A stretch of DNA of 64,000 nt from Verpa conica. Taxonomy: Eukaryota > Ascomycota > Pezizomycetes > Pezizales > Morchellaceae. Both the position numbers and the translations under genes were made by a program. Numbering within the stretch: position 1 is the stretch's first letter; each line of letters starts with the position of its first letter. The notes beneath the pieces are model-generated. The model was given only the letters and a program-made list of their open reading frames with translations, made no database searches and had not been told where the DNA came from. This document shows, piece by piece, positions 37,428-48,265 of the stretch. Location of the stretch: NCBI GenBank assembly GCA_033030425.1, contig JAUFSD010000003.1:1054001-1118000 (forward strand), in the 5' to 3' direction.

Positions 37428-38789
37428 ATGACTCGCGTTTTGTTAACCGGTAAGTTCCCCAGCTCAACTCCCAAGCTTTAGTACTAACGCTTCATGCCTA
37501 GGTGCCTCTGGCTTCATTGCCTGTAAGTTCTCCCATAGCTCCAAAAAACCTCTAGATTCGAATCAAAGATTCCTTGGAAATGAACCCCCGTCTCTCCCAA
37601 GAGCCTTTATTAACTTCCCCTAGCCCATATTCTCGAAATCCTCCTCAAACGCGGCCACTCTGTCCGCTTCACAGTCCGTTCCGAAGAAAAGGCTCAAAAG
37701 CTCCTTGCCGCACACTCCGAATACTCCGATAAGCTTGACTATGTCCTTGTCCCCGAAATCGCCGTCACCGGTGCATTCGATGAAGCCGTAAAGTCCTCCC
37801 CACCAATCGAGGCAATCATCCACACTGCCTCCCCATTCCACTACAATGTCACGGACCCACGGAAACAGCTCATCGAACCGGCTATCCAAGGAACAGTCGG
37901 GGTTCTCCAAGCCGCAAAAAAATTTGCTCCAGAGGTCAAGAGGATTGTAAGGCGTCCCCCCCCTTTAGGTTGAAGCACGAGTGCGTTGCTGATATAATGG
38001 TGAGTAGGTGATCACCTCCTCTTTTGCCTCGATCCTTGACCCTGCTAAAGGGGACTGGCCATCTAAGACCTACAGCGAAGAGGACTGGAATCCTATAACC
38101 TTGGAAATTGGTGCCAAGGAACCAATTAACGGCTACCGGGCCTCTAAGAAACTGGCTGAAAAGGCTGCATGGGAATTCCTTGAGAAGGAGAAACCGAACT
38201 TTACTATTGCTACCATCAATCCGCCGCTTGTCTTTGGTCCTCCAAAGCCTTATATTTCGAGTTTGGAGAGTTTGAATACTAGTAACCAAGTTAGTAGCGA
38301 ACTCCTCCCTTGTAGTAGAGAGCTGACAATATTAATGATATATAGCGCGTTTTGAACTTTATTCGTGGAGACTGTAAGGAAGCTCTTCCGCATAGTGGTG
38401 TTTATATCTGGGTCGACGTTCGAGTAAGTCCAAGCCTAAATTATACCTTATACCAAACACCCACATATTAACCATTCTAAACCCCATTATAGAATGTAGC
38501 AGAAGCCCATGTTGCTGCTCTTGAGAAACCAGAAGCCGCCAACAAACGTTTCTTTATTGTCTCGGAAATCTACTTCTCAAACCAGATGATTGCCGATGTG
38601 ATTAAGAAGAACTTTCCACAGTACAGTGATCGGCTTCCGGAGAAGAGTGAGCCGAATCAGGGGTTGCCAGAAGGGGGTTGTTACAATGTGGACAATAGAA
38701 GGAGTAAAGAAATTCTCGGGTTGGAGTATACGAAACTTGAGCATAGTATTGTTGATCTGGTAAAGGTATTACAGGAGATGGGGGTGTAG
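37428..38789 (+). CDS. NAD(P)-dependent epimerase/reductase of the extended SDR family (Gre2/dihydroflavonol-reductase-like)
   Basis: Six exons, 37428-37449, 37502-37522, 37624-37946, 38008-38289, 38346-38423 and 38493-38789, give 340 residues. The first two exons are only 22 and 21 bases and together encode MTRVLLTGASGFIA, the dinucleotide-binding TGxxGFxA motif. Also visible: HILEILLKRGHSVRFTVR, HTASPFHYNV, ITSSFAS with the catalytic Ser, and the active site YRASKKLAEKAAW (YxxxK). NPPLVFGPP and VDVRNVAEAHVAAL follow. Yeast relatives (Gre2) reduce methylglyoxal, isovaleraldehyde and other carbonyls; the substrate here is unknown. Confidence 0.93.
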
Positions 38790-39858
38790 AGTGGGATTGG
38801 ATACTTGTTGGTTAGATAGGTTCTCGAGTAGAATAGTCTATGGGGTTTTTAAATGAGTGATTTATGAGATATTGACATTGATTGTGAATTTTTATTATAA
38901 AACAAGAATAGTGGTCATAGTAGGAGTAAGCAATTAGATACTACATACCTATATCAATCGAATTCATTGGCACAAACTAGAAATAGTTAGCGAGGGTTTG
39001 AAAGCTACTCAACTGGAATAATTTTAACTGAATCCATCAGAATATAAGAAAGAGTAAAAAAAGAACGTATGTGCCACTCATTTTTACGAAGAGGAGATCT
39101 TGTTGATGAGCCTGCTCATAGAAAGCAGCTATCTGCTGAAATTATTCTAGTAGAATCACTATTATAGTCGTTTATAATAATTATATTAAGGCTAACTACA
39201 GTATGAAAAAACAGAGTTAATTTACTACCATAGCACTATGAAATTTAGTTACAAATACCGAATTAAATCAGTAGTTGAGGTATATTACTGTGCCAATACC
39301 GTATTTCTCCCATATCGCTAGTGTATTGGCGGGAGTATCGTATTGATCCCACCCGTCTTTTTGGTACTGTACATAATAGTATTTGAAGTAGGAAAAAGCT
39401 AGGGAGATATGGAATTCTGTCTCAGTTTCATAAAACCACACTCCTTGGTAGTTGTTTTACCTTCTCTCCATGTACCTATGATTAATTCATTGATTTATTT
39501 ACTTTACCTTCCCTGGCCGAGTGATTGACTATGACTGTAATTAACGAGAATTTTCCCTTCGAATAATCGATTCCTTGTTCTCTGTACGTACAAGTGCTAC
39601 AGAGATTTGAGCTCGTTCGTTCACCAGGATTGGAAGATCTATATAAGCTTGGAAATCATTGTAAAGGAGTCCCCTGTGCCATTTATTATACAAGTACATA
39701 CAGCTACCTACACCAGTACGTAGCTAAATACATGTATACTCTAACAAAGTCACGTGAGAGAATTTACAAACCCCAACCCAAACGAATAAAACCTCTAGGC
39801 TACCAATTCTTTCTAGAGTATAGGGCCCCGTATATTTCACGACACCTAGAGAGAAAGG
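38790..39858. other. Spacer up to the LINE insertion site
   Basis: About 1.07 kb, AT-rich. A third copy of the CTCCAT(A/G)TAC(T/C)TATGATTAATTCATT motif lies at 39465-39500. No gene supported. Confidence 0.45.
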
Positions 39859-39875
39859 GAACTACTTCATGAAAT
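39859..39875. repeat. Target-site duplication, left copy, of the LINE
   Basis: GAACTACTTCATGAAAT, identical to 51630-51646. The last T merges with the poly(T) tract, so the duplication is 16 or 17 bases. Confidence 0.9.
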
Positions 39876-40151
39876 TTTTTTTTTTTTTTTTTTTTTTTTA
39901 ATTCAAGCGATTTTATTATTCTGGGTACAAAATCTGGTATGCAGTATAAACTATGACCTAAAAAGAACCCTTCCCCTTCCTAAAAATAAAACACGTCCCC
40001 TTTCAAAATTCCAAAAAAAATATCGTAACTATAACACAGGAAAGAAAAAGAAAATTTGACAAAAACAATGTACTGCTCATTTATATCTTCCTTCCTTTTG
40101 ACTTGCTGTCTTGGTGCCGTTATACACGGGCTTGATGAGATTGCTGACTCC

Positions 40152-40716
40152 TTATGATTCGGAGTAGGTAACAGACGTGAGAGAGAATATAGTGGAGGGA
40201 GATAGCACCGGTGACAGGAGTGCTTTTTTGGTAAAGTTTATCTTGTTCTGAACGACGAAGGTCCCGACGAGTAGCGAAAGAGTTTCAGAGCTCCAAATTT
40301 TGTCGAGGGAGCTAACACTGGGCAGAAGAGAATTTCTGGATGTGGTGAGACTAGGGCAGTGAAGAAGCACGTGCTCTGTGGTTTCGGGAAAAAAAGAACA
40401 CCTGGGACAGGTGTCGGGTGTGTGAAAATTTATCCACGACTTGTGGGCATTTAAATAGCTCTTTTCCACCCGCATTTGGTGGAGACGGGAGGATTGAAAT
40501 TTGTGAAGAGATATAAAATATGGTGTTGTGAGGGAACAGCCGTATTTGTAGTAGCTGGGTGGGGGATAGAGGGTCTCCCAATTCTTAAGGAGCTGTTGTT
40601 TGATAATTATTGAGAAATTTTTATGGCTAAGATTAGAGCCTAGCAGTGATTGAATGAGGGAGCCTAAAAATTCAATTGGCAGGTGGTTCACTCCTGCCTT
40701 GGCGACTGAATTCTGT
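40152..40716 (-). pseudogene. LINE ORF2 C-terminal part with zinc-binding motif
   Basis: Continuation of ORF2 after the SINE insertion. The frame has a CPRCSFFPETTEHVLLHCP segment (Cys-x2-Cys .. His-x4-Cys), as in the zinc-binding domain after the reverse transcriptase of many LINEs. It ends at a stop at 40152-40154, followed by the 3' UTR to the poly(T). It is cut from its upstream part by the SINE dimer. Confidence 0.75.
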
Positions 40717-40723
40717 GACGAGC

Positions 40724-41665
40724 TAACCATCGTCATAACTAGTCTCAAGTACCTCTCCATAGAGACACCTAAGGATCTCCCTTGAGGGATAGGACTAGCT
40801 ATCCTATTCCGGTCAATAGATACTAAGGAAAGTCGTTACTATGATAGCCCAATCCCTAAGCGAGCTGGCGAGCTCCTAGGATGGAGCGAAGCTCACCGTC
40901 GTCGGTATGCGACAGAGACCAGAGTAATGCGTCTGTAGCTTATAGCTACGGGAGATACTAGTGCAATGAGACTGAAGCTGTTGCCTCCATGAACAGAGTT
41001 AAGCTCCTGTTCCTCTAGGAGGAATAACAACGGTTTCGCTGATGGCCAACCTTATGGTAGGTCGAGAGCCGTGAGATGAGAGCAAAGCTGTGCTTAGTAG
41101 TTAGGGCCGCCAGCAAAAATAATTAACCTGGCGGCGTCACGAATCGAACCATACGGGGCTATTGTGACGATTTAACCATCGTCATGACAAGTCTCAAGTA
41201 CCTCTCCATGTAGAGACACCTAAGGATCTCCCTTGAGGCATAGGACTAGCTATCCCATTCCTGTCAACAGATACTAAGGAAAGTCATTACTGTGATAGCC
41301 CGATCCCTAAGCGAGCTGGCGAGCTCCTAGGACGGAGCGAAGCTCACCGTCGTCGGTATGCGACAGAGACCAGAGTAATGCGTCTGTAGCTTATAGCTAC
41401 GGGAGATACTAGTGCAATGAGACTGAAGCAGTTACCTCCATGAACAGAGTTAAGCTCCTGTTCCTCTAGGAGGAATAATAACAGCTTCGCTGATGGCCAA
41501 TCTTATGGGAGGCCGAGAGCCATGAAACGAGAGCAAAGCTATGCTTAGTAGTTAGGGCCGCCAGCAAAATAAATAATTAACCTGGCGGCGTCACGAATCG
41601 AACCATACGGGGCTAGGCCTTGTGCGTCGCCCTAAGGTCCTTATGGATCAAGATTACCTCTCCGC
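40724..41665 (-). repeat. Tandem SINE-like dimer with tRNA-like head, nested in the LINE
   Basis: Two copies of an about 430-450-base unit (40724-41172 and 41173 to about 41600) are nearly identical; the period measured at TAACCATCGTCAT is 449. On the minus strand the right end begins GGTCGTGGCGGAGAGGTAATC (resembling an A box) and then GGTTCGATTCG (resembling a B box) at about 41655-41598, like a tRNA-derived promoter. The second unit keeps only the B-box part. No frame is open. It interrupts ORF2 of the LINE. A clear target duplication was not found. Confidence 0.65.
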
Positions 41666-42412
41666 CACGACCCCAGGTTGGACTAGGAACGTGGGAAAGG
41701 AATCTAAGCAACGGCAGGAATCACCAGTGGGTTACCCTACCTAGGGGACTCTGTGTTTTCTAACACCCCCGAGGCGCCCCACTGTGCCACCCGCCGTTTG
41801 CAGAGGGGGCCCCCCTGAGTTGCTGATTCCCTAACAAAAAGACAAGTTTTGGACCCCAAAAATAACCCCAAAACCGTCAGGAAAATTCGTCCAACCGAAC
41901 CAAACTCGGAGGGTATATGGGGGACAGTGCTGCGAATCCATAGGTGCAATCGGATTTGAAATCGGACCATTTTAGCAATAGTTACAGAGCTTTTAGTAAC
42001 CAACGCTTTTTAGTCGCTAGTCTATCGACCCCGCTAGTTCTTAGGGGCGCTCTAGACTCAGTTGATTTCCAAGCACGGAGGAATTGTTCCCCCGCTCCTT
42101 GGCAGCCTGCTCGCAACCAAAATCATAGCTTAAACCCGTCCTTCCCCCAGGACAATCATTCTTGCTAGTCAACGAACAACCGTTGTTCAGAGACCCTCAT
42201 ACTCTTTGCTAAAGACGTTTGTCTTCCCCTGGAAGCAGAGCCTTTTAAAGTCTTTAGTTATCTATCCATTAAATCCTTATTCCTGTTTTGCCTAGGAACT
42301 GTCGACCTTCCGTGTTGACGAGCGGTTCTAAGCCTCGCTGCTGAAGCTTCTCGTCAGAAAGGGAGGTTGTTGGTTTTTTTGGTACGGCAGTACTCCCCTG
42401 GGAGTGCCCCCG
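41666..42412 (-). pseudogene. LINE ORF2 degraded segment
   Basis: Between the stop at 42413-42415 and the SINE dimer, coding-like patches continue in more than one frame (for example 42328-42552 and 41737-42003), indicating frameshifts. A RNase H domain would be expected about here in an I/Tad-like element, but no TDGS-type motif could be read. Confidence 0.5.
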
Positions 42413-43765
42413 TTACAAATTCCACTTTTTGGGGGGATTAGGGAGGCCTTTGAGAAGTTCGGAGTGTGAATAGCTCCGTTCGGATGAGATGGTTGGAAAC
42501 GAGGAGTGAAACCGGGCCGTGACTGGGTTGTTAAAGGAGTGGGCCGTCGCAACCCTGATGGCGTGTTTAATCTTAAGGTACTGAAGATAAAGTATTAATG
42601 GGGGGGCGGAGGCCTCCGCCCATAGAGCGTGTAGATTGGTTGCTCTAAAGCAGCCTAGGGCCCACCTGAGAACGGAGTTCCAAAAGACCTCCATTTCTTT
42701 TAGGGCTGAGGTGGGGGTGAAAAGGGTGGCACCATAGGTAAGCATGGGGCGAATGGCAAGGGTGGCTAACTTCCTGCAATTACTTGAGGAGAGACCTTTC
42801 CCGGAAGAGGAAAATCTTTGAAGAATGCCAAAAGAAGCCTGGGCTGAAGCCAGTCTTCTTGTAAAATGGTCGTTTGGGTTAAATGAGGGTGAGAACCAGT
42901 AGCCGACCCACCGTACTATTGGTTTTGGATGAAAGGTGTGTCCATCAATGCACACGGAGAGGTGTGAAACTGGTGACTTGTCTCTGGAGGTGCGCCAGTG
43001 CATCAGCTAAGTTTTAGCGACTGAGAAGGACATGTTGCGGGGAGCTGCATTGTTTTTAAGGTGATAGTAATTTTCTTGAAGTAAAAGAATGTTTTCCTCC
43101 ACTGTGGGGGAGGCGACCATGATGGCAAAATCATCAACGTATGATAGGGTAATGCCTGGTGAGGGTTCCAGGTGATGTAAAACGCTAACGTAGATAACAA
43201 ACAATAGAGGAGAAATAGGGGATCCTTGGGGGACCCCGACTTGAACTGGAACGGCTAGCTTGGGGGAGCTTTTGTAAAGCAAGGTAACCCAGCGGTCGGA
43301 CAAAAAGAAGAGAATCCAATTGACCATATAGGGAGGAACGCTTTGAGAAGTAAGAATGGAGGCTAGAGTGTGTTTTACCACATTATCAAAGCCGCCTTTA
43401 ATGTCTAAGAAAAGAGTGGAAACTTTCAGTTTAGCTAGCTGCATGGCTCTAATTTCGTTATAAAAGACTGTGGTGGCGTCTGAAGTGGAGAGGCCTGCGA
43501 CTGAGCCGCATTGGTGTGGATGAACTAGGCCAGTGGCCTTTGCTATCTTTGCCAATCTAAGTGTAACAATTTTCTCCAAAACTTTTGAGAAGGTTTGGAG
43601 AAGAACAATTATTTGGTAGGAGGAAGTGGCTGAGTAGTCATCTTTGCCTGGCTTGGCTAGGACTACACCATTTGCCTTTTTTAGGGAGAGTGGGTGATAA
43701 CCGCTTTTCAAAAGAGGGGTAAGAATTCTGGGAATGACTGTGGGATTAATCCTGTGGACATCTTT
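42413..43765 (-). pseudogene. LINE ORF2 reverse transcriptase region, in-frame stop
   Basis: Same frame as the endonuclease region. Core motifs: NGVVLAKPGKDD, LFLDIKGGFDNV (motif A), GVPQGSPISPLLF and the catalytic YVDD at about 43143-43132, then the thumb-like segment. A TAG stop at 43009-43007 interrupts it shortly after the palm, and a TAA at 42415-42413 ends the frame. Both are single-codon or frame defects in otherwise well-kept sequence. Confidence 0.85.
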
Positions 43766-45250
43766 CTATACTGAGTAAGGAATGGAGTCGGGTCCTGGTG
43801 CCGAAAGATTGGATGTTTTAAAAAGAACAAGCTGAATTTCTTCAGGAGTAATAACGGGAACATTATGATGCCGTAGGGGAAGGGGGGAGCCAGTATCTGG
43901 TCTTGGGGGAAAGAATGCATTCACTAAATTCTCATTTAGGATTTGAGGTGTAGAGGAATTGGGGATGGAAGGGATCCGGTCCTCGGATCTGGTGGCCATT
44001 TTCTTAAGCCGCCACACATCGGAAGGGGAGGCGTTGGACACAAACGTGTTCCAATGATCACGTTTGGCCTTTTTAATAGCGTTAAAGTAGGCGTTTTTGG
44101 CCGCTTTAAGCTCGAATGGAGGGGAAAGTCCTTTGCGGTAGGACTTGTGGACGCTGTGGTATATAGACCTTAACTGGGATAGATTAGGGTTCCACCAGGG
44201 TTTTGACCATGATGAAACTTTCTTTGTGGGGGTATGTAAAAGGAGTGTGTTATGAAGTTGATTAAAGGACTCGTCAAACCATTTGTCTAAGTCGGAGGAG
44301 TCGGGGGGGAGCTGAAACTCGCTTAACAGGGGAGTAATGAGGTCCCAGTTAATGAGGGACCAGTTGGGGGTGTTATAGGGAGTGAAGTCAGTGTCCGGGG
44401 GGACCAGCTGACAGAGTATGACTCTGTGGTCTGAGCCTGAGGAGACTGGTGGGATAAGCCACTTTGAGACTAATTGAATTGCGGATTGATTTGCCCAGGT
44501 AAAGTCGATGACGCTATGTCGCTTTCTCGGGTCAGGGGAGATTCTGGTGTACTTCCCAGGAGTGTTAACAAGTGAAAAGCCAAGTTGGTTGGCCAGCCTA
44601 AAATAGGGAGTGGAAAGATTTAGTTCCATTGTAGAGAACTTTCGCAGGGGATCCGCAGCAGGGGAGTGAACATTAAAGTCACCAACGACAACGGTAGGGA
44701 CAGATGAGGTCGGAAAGGCCATGTAAGGAGGGACAGATCTAACGGAATCGGACACCTGTCTATTGTAGACATTAACAAGTGCTAAGGATGAAAATGAGTG
44801 ATTTGAGGTTGCAAAATGTAATGTAATAAAAATAATGTCTCCTCGGTGCAAGGGGGACTGGGTAACAGAGTTCTTATCCAAAAAGGAAAAGTTAATATAA
44901 AAGCACACCGACACCTTGTCTGTCTGGAGTGTGGGTGTGGGTTTAAAAAGAGCGAAGTTGGGTGCAATTAAAGGAGAGCGATTAAATAACGGGGGTTCTT
45001 GCACAGCTATGACCTGTGACAAGTGAACTACTGGATTTGAGAATAGAGAAAGAAACACATTTGTCGCGGGCAGCTCCAAGGATACCCACGCCACCGTCAC
45101 ACGAAACAAGGCCAAAACCGGATCACACCTCCGCAAGAGGGTCACCTTCGACCTCGCCCCCACTAGACGATCGAGTCGATTAAGTGCGCGCGGAGGGGAC
45201 GTTTCTACAAACAGGCAATAATAGGCGCGGGAAGGCTTGTGTTCGCGCAC
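43766..45250 (-). pseudogene. LINE ORF2 apurinic-type endonuclease region
   Basis: The open frame ends at a TAG at 43768-43766, after which the same frame continues into the reverse transcriptase. Endonuclease motifs: IAVQEPP with the metal-binding Glu, VVVGDFNVHSP (GDFN-H), VIDFTWAN and SGSDHRVI (the SDH motif). The frame starts at a GTG at 45250; no convincing ATG was seen, so the true start is uncertain. This enzyme nicks the target DNA at integration. Confidence 0.88.
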
Positions 45251-45778
45251 CCGAGGTTGATAACGATAAACGTATTTGTCAATAAGGTTTTTCGGGCCGA
45301 CGGCCCATTTTGTTAGTTTCGGATTTTACGTAACGTTGTCGGATGCCCCCAAAGTCCCCTTGTACACTTTGTATGTGGTTTGTATGGGAAAGATACCTTT
45401 CTGTTGGATATGACATATCCAACAGAAACAGTGGGGGGGATTTTGGAATTGGAGTGAAAAGTTTTCTTCGGTGTAAAAGTTATTTTGTAGGCAGGAAAAG
45501 AGGGGAAACATATAAGGAGGGACCTCGCCCCGAGAGTTTTCTTAGGCACGCAACGTCTTGTTTATATTGTTTAGTAAAGAAATATTACAGAGTTTTTCAC
45601 TTGTAATATCTTTTGTCGTAACACCGTTTATTGTCGCCGTCTTAGTCGCCGTCACCGTTTCGTTGCCTAGGCTTCACTGTACCATCCCAACCGCCCCGCC
45701 ACAACATTGTTGCTCCCGGCGCAGTTGTGTTGAATGATGTTAAGTGGAGAATTGTGTTTAGTGGTTGTACTAAACATT

Positions 45779-46400
45779 TTAATTGGTGTCGTTCATTGCC
45801 ACTTCCTCGGTGGCTTCTGAAGAGGGTTGAGCCTCCTGGGTAGGTCCGTCTCTGAGCTTGTTGATGATGGAAATGCGGTGAGGGCATTTCGAGAAATTTG
45901 CCGTGTGATTACCTCCACAGTTGACACACTTGGAGGGGGTGGCGACACAGCAGTTGGGTTTTGGGCGGACGTGGCCAGGGCACGTAGTAACGGCACACTG
46001 GTGTTTGTCTCTAGGGTGGCCTAGGGAACAGATGGGACAGGTAGGTTCTTTTTGTTTGCACCCTTTAGTTGGGTGGCCGAATTTGTAACAGTTGCGGCAG
46101 AGGGTGGCTTTGGAGGCTGACCACATGACGGAGCAGTGGCGGGGGCGCGAATAGAGTCTGATGGTGGTGCCAATGATGGCTGCTTCCTCAGCAGTGACAG
46201 TGATGACAACTGTTGAGAACTTCTGGGCGTTTCGGGCGGTGTCGTCGGCGGTGAGAAAGCGGGTGTCGAGGGGAGTGATCCCTGTTGCGAGTTTCACCGC
46301 TTCAGGGAAGGCTTTTTTGAGATGGGCGAGGTCGGGGAACTCGCTTAGTGGGATGCCTCTGACAGCAACGTCGCAGGTGGTAGGGGCTTGCTTGAACAGC
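45779..46400 (-). pseudogene. LINE ORF1, 3' half with CCHC zinc knuckles
   Basis: Gag-like nucleic-acid-binding protein. A canonical knuckle CRNCYKFGHPTKGC is followed by two variant ones (CPICSLGHPRDKHQC and CVNCGGNHTANFSKC), then a Glu/Asp-rich tail and a stop at 45779. It is separated from its 5' half (50647-51507) by the foldback element. The join QLFKQAP here follows ..SNPF there if the element and one TG are removed. Confidence 0.88.
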
Positions 46401-46402
46401 TG
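46401..46402. repeat. TG target duplication, left copy, of the foldback element
   Basis: TG here and at 50645-50646. One copy is needed to rebuild the LINE ORF1 frame. Confidence 0.6.
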
Positions 46403-46463
46403 CATCAGCAAACCTGCAAGATTGCGTCAGGAGCAACTGTTGCACGGGACGCTGGAGATGCCA

Positions 46464-47713
46464 CATCAGCAAAAACAAAGATTCCGCCCCGCTCTCCTGA
46501 AGAGCGGGGCGAGCGGGGCGACGATTTCGCAAACCTACCCTCCCACAGGTGCTTTATGCTGCACGTCATCTCCGGGAAATCTCAGGGCGGACGCTAGCAG
46601 TCCGGGAGATGCCGGGAGAGCCTCAATAAGAGTAGAACAAAAAGTTGCGTCTAGAAGAGTCTCAATTCTCTATTCTCTATTCTCTATGTTCTATCTAATC
46701 TATATACAAGAATATACCTGCTTTGCTGCCTCCCCGCTGCCCCCCCCCCCGCTTGCCCCGCTGCCTGCCTGCCTGCCTGCCGCTGCTGCGCTGGGAGGCA
46801 GCTCGACGTCCAGTCGACGCGTCGGACCAAGGGTGTTCGTACCTGAACGGATAGGTTGTTCGCTTGGTGGCTCGGGGGCTGCTGAAGGCTGCTGGGGGTC
46901 CTGCTGGGGGTCCTGCTGCAGCTGTCGCGCTAGGGGTTCTCTGGGGTCACGTTGACGCGTCGGACACGGGAGGTTCGTCTCGCCCCGGGTTCATTGTTTG
47001 CTCTATAGGAGAGAGCCTGCAGCTGTTGCTGGAGGGGGTCTGCTCTGTCTGCTGGGTCTGCTCGAGGGTCTGCTCGAGGTCCATAGACGCGTAGGACATG
47101 GAGGGTTTGTACCGTGACGGGTAGGTTGTTCGCTTTATAGGAGAGAACCTGCCTATCCCCCACCCCCCCGCCTGCCTGCTTGCCTGCTTGCCTGCTTGCC
47201 TGCCTGCTTGCTGCCTGCTGCCGCTGTCGCGCTGAGAGGCAGCTCGACGTCCAGTCGACGCGTCGGACCAAGAGTGTTCGTACCTGAACGGGTAGGTTGT
47301 TCGCTTGGTGGCCCGGGGGCTGCTGAAGGCTGCTGGAGGCTTGCTGGGGGTCCTGCTGCAGCTGTCGCGGCTGGTCTGCAGGGAGTCGCGTTGGCGCGTC
47401 GACGTAGGGTGTTCGTACCGGTACGGCCGCTGGGGGGGGGGGCTACTGCTGGCGGTGCTATAAGGCGCTGTTCTCAATAGTTAGCATAGGTTCATAGAGT
47501 GGTAGTGAGTGGGTGGGGGGTGCTGGGGGAGAGGGGTTGCAGGCGCGTTAATGTGGTACGGCCGGGTAACACCAGCACCTCTCCAGGAGACTGGGGGCGA
47601 CGGTCCCTCGCCCGGGTGCTGAGGGGTCGGCAGCGCTCTCCAGGAGAGCGGGGCGAACTTTCTCCGCCTGGGCGACAAAAATCTCCCGGAGAGTTTTTTT
47701 TTTTTTGCTGATG
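46464..47713 (+). repeat. Left arm of the foldback
   Basis: Begins CATCAGCAAAAACAAAGATTCCGCC and ends in a run of T followed by GCTGATG. It holds about five related modules (near 46815, 46953, 47087, 47255, 47395) built on GACGCGTCGGA..GTACC..GGTAGGTTGTTCGCTT. Flanking blocks of GGAGAGCGGGGCG occur at both ends. GCAACTGTTGCA words sit just outside on both sides (46432-46443 and 47718-47728). Confidence 0.85.
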
Positions 47714-48265
47714 TAGCAACTGTTGCATCACAGGAAATCACTTGCGTCACAAGCATCCCCAGCATCCCCAGCACCCCAAGCGTCACCATACCACTGCCAG
47801 TACCAGGAGCGCCTCACAAGAGGCTCTGGGAACCGTACTACTTAAAATTATGTTTCTTGTGAGAGAACTATTGTTCCCTCCTACCCGCAGATTACTAGCC
47901 TTTATTAACTACCGTTCTTTTCAGAAAAACAAGCGAGGTTTTGGAGGTGCGTTCCGCCAACCCTAACCCTACTGGGGATACACCTAACCCTGCTTGGATA
48001 CCCCTAACCCCTATCCCTATTCCTCCAGGGACTTCGCCAAAATCTCTAAGTCCCTGAACAGACCACACCACACCCACCTCATCGCACCACACCACATCTA
48101 CCCCCACCCCCTACCCCCTCTCCCCTACCCCTCTCCCCTACCCTTCTCCCCTACCCCTCTCCTCTATTTCTCTATTGCTATTTGAACAGTAAAAGCTAAC
48201 TTATATGCAGGCTGTCTTGTTTCCTTTCACCCGTGTCATAACGCGTTCTACCGACGCATCATGCC

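Noticed and set aside
39594..39872. Plus-strand frame ending at the LINE border
   Set aside because: Starts from a non-ATG codon, no conserved motif; ends inside the target duplication.
41590..41665. A genuine tRNA gene on the minus strand
   Set aside because: Box-like words are present, but the acceptor and T arms do not pair well and the unit continues into the SINE body, so it is treated as a tRNA-derived promoter.
46161..46955. Open frame of 264 codons on the plus strand across the foldback border
   Set aside because: It runs antisense through LINE ORF1 into the GC-rich left arm; composition-driven, with no family signal.
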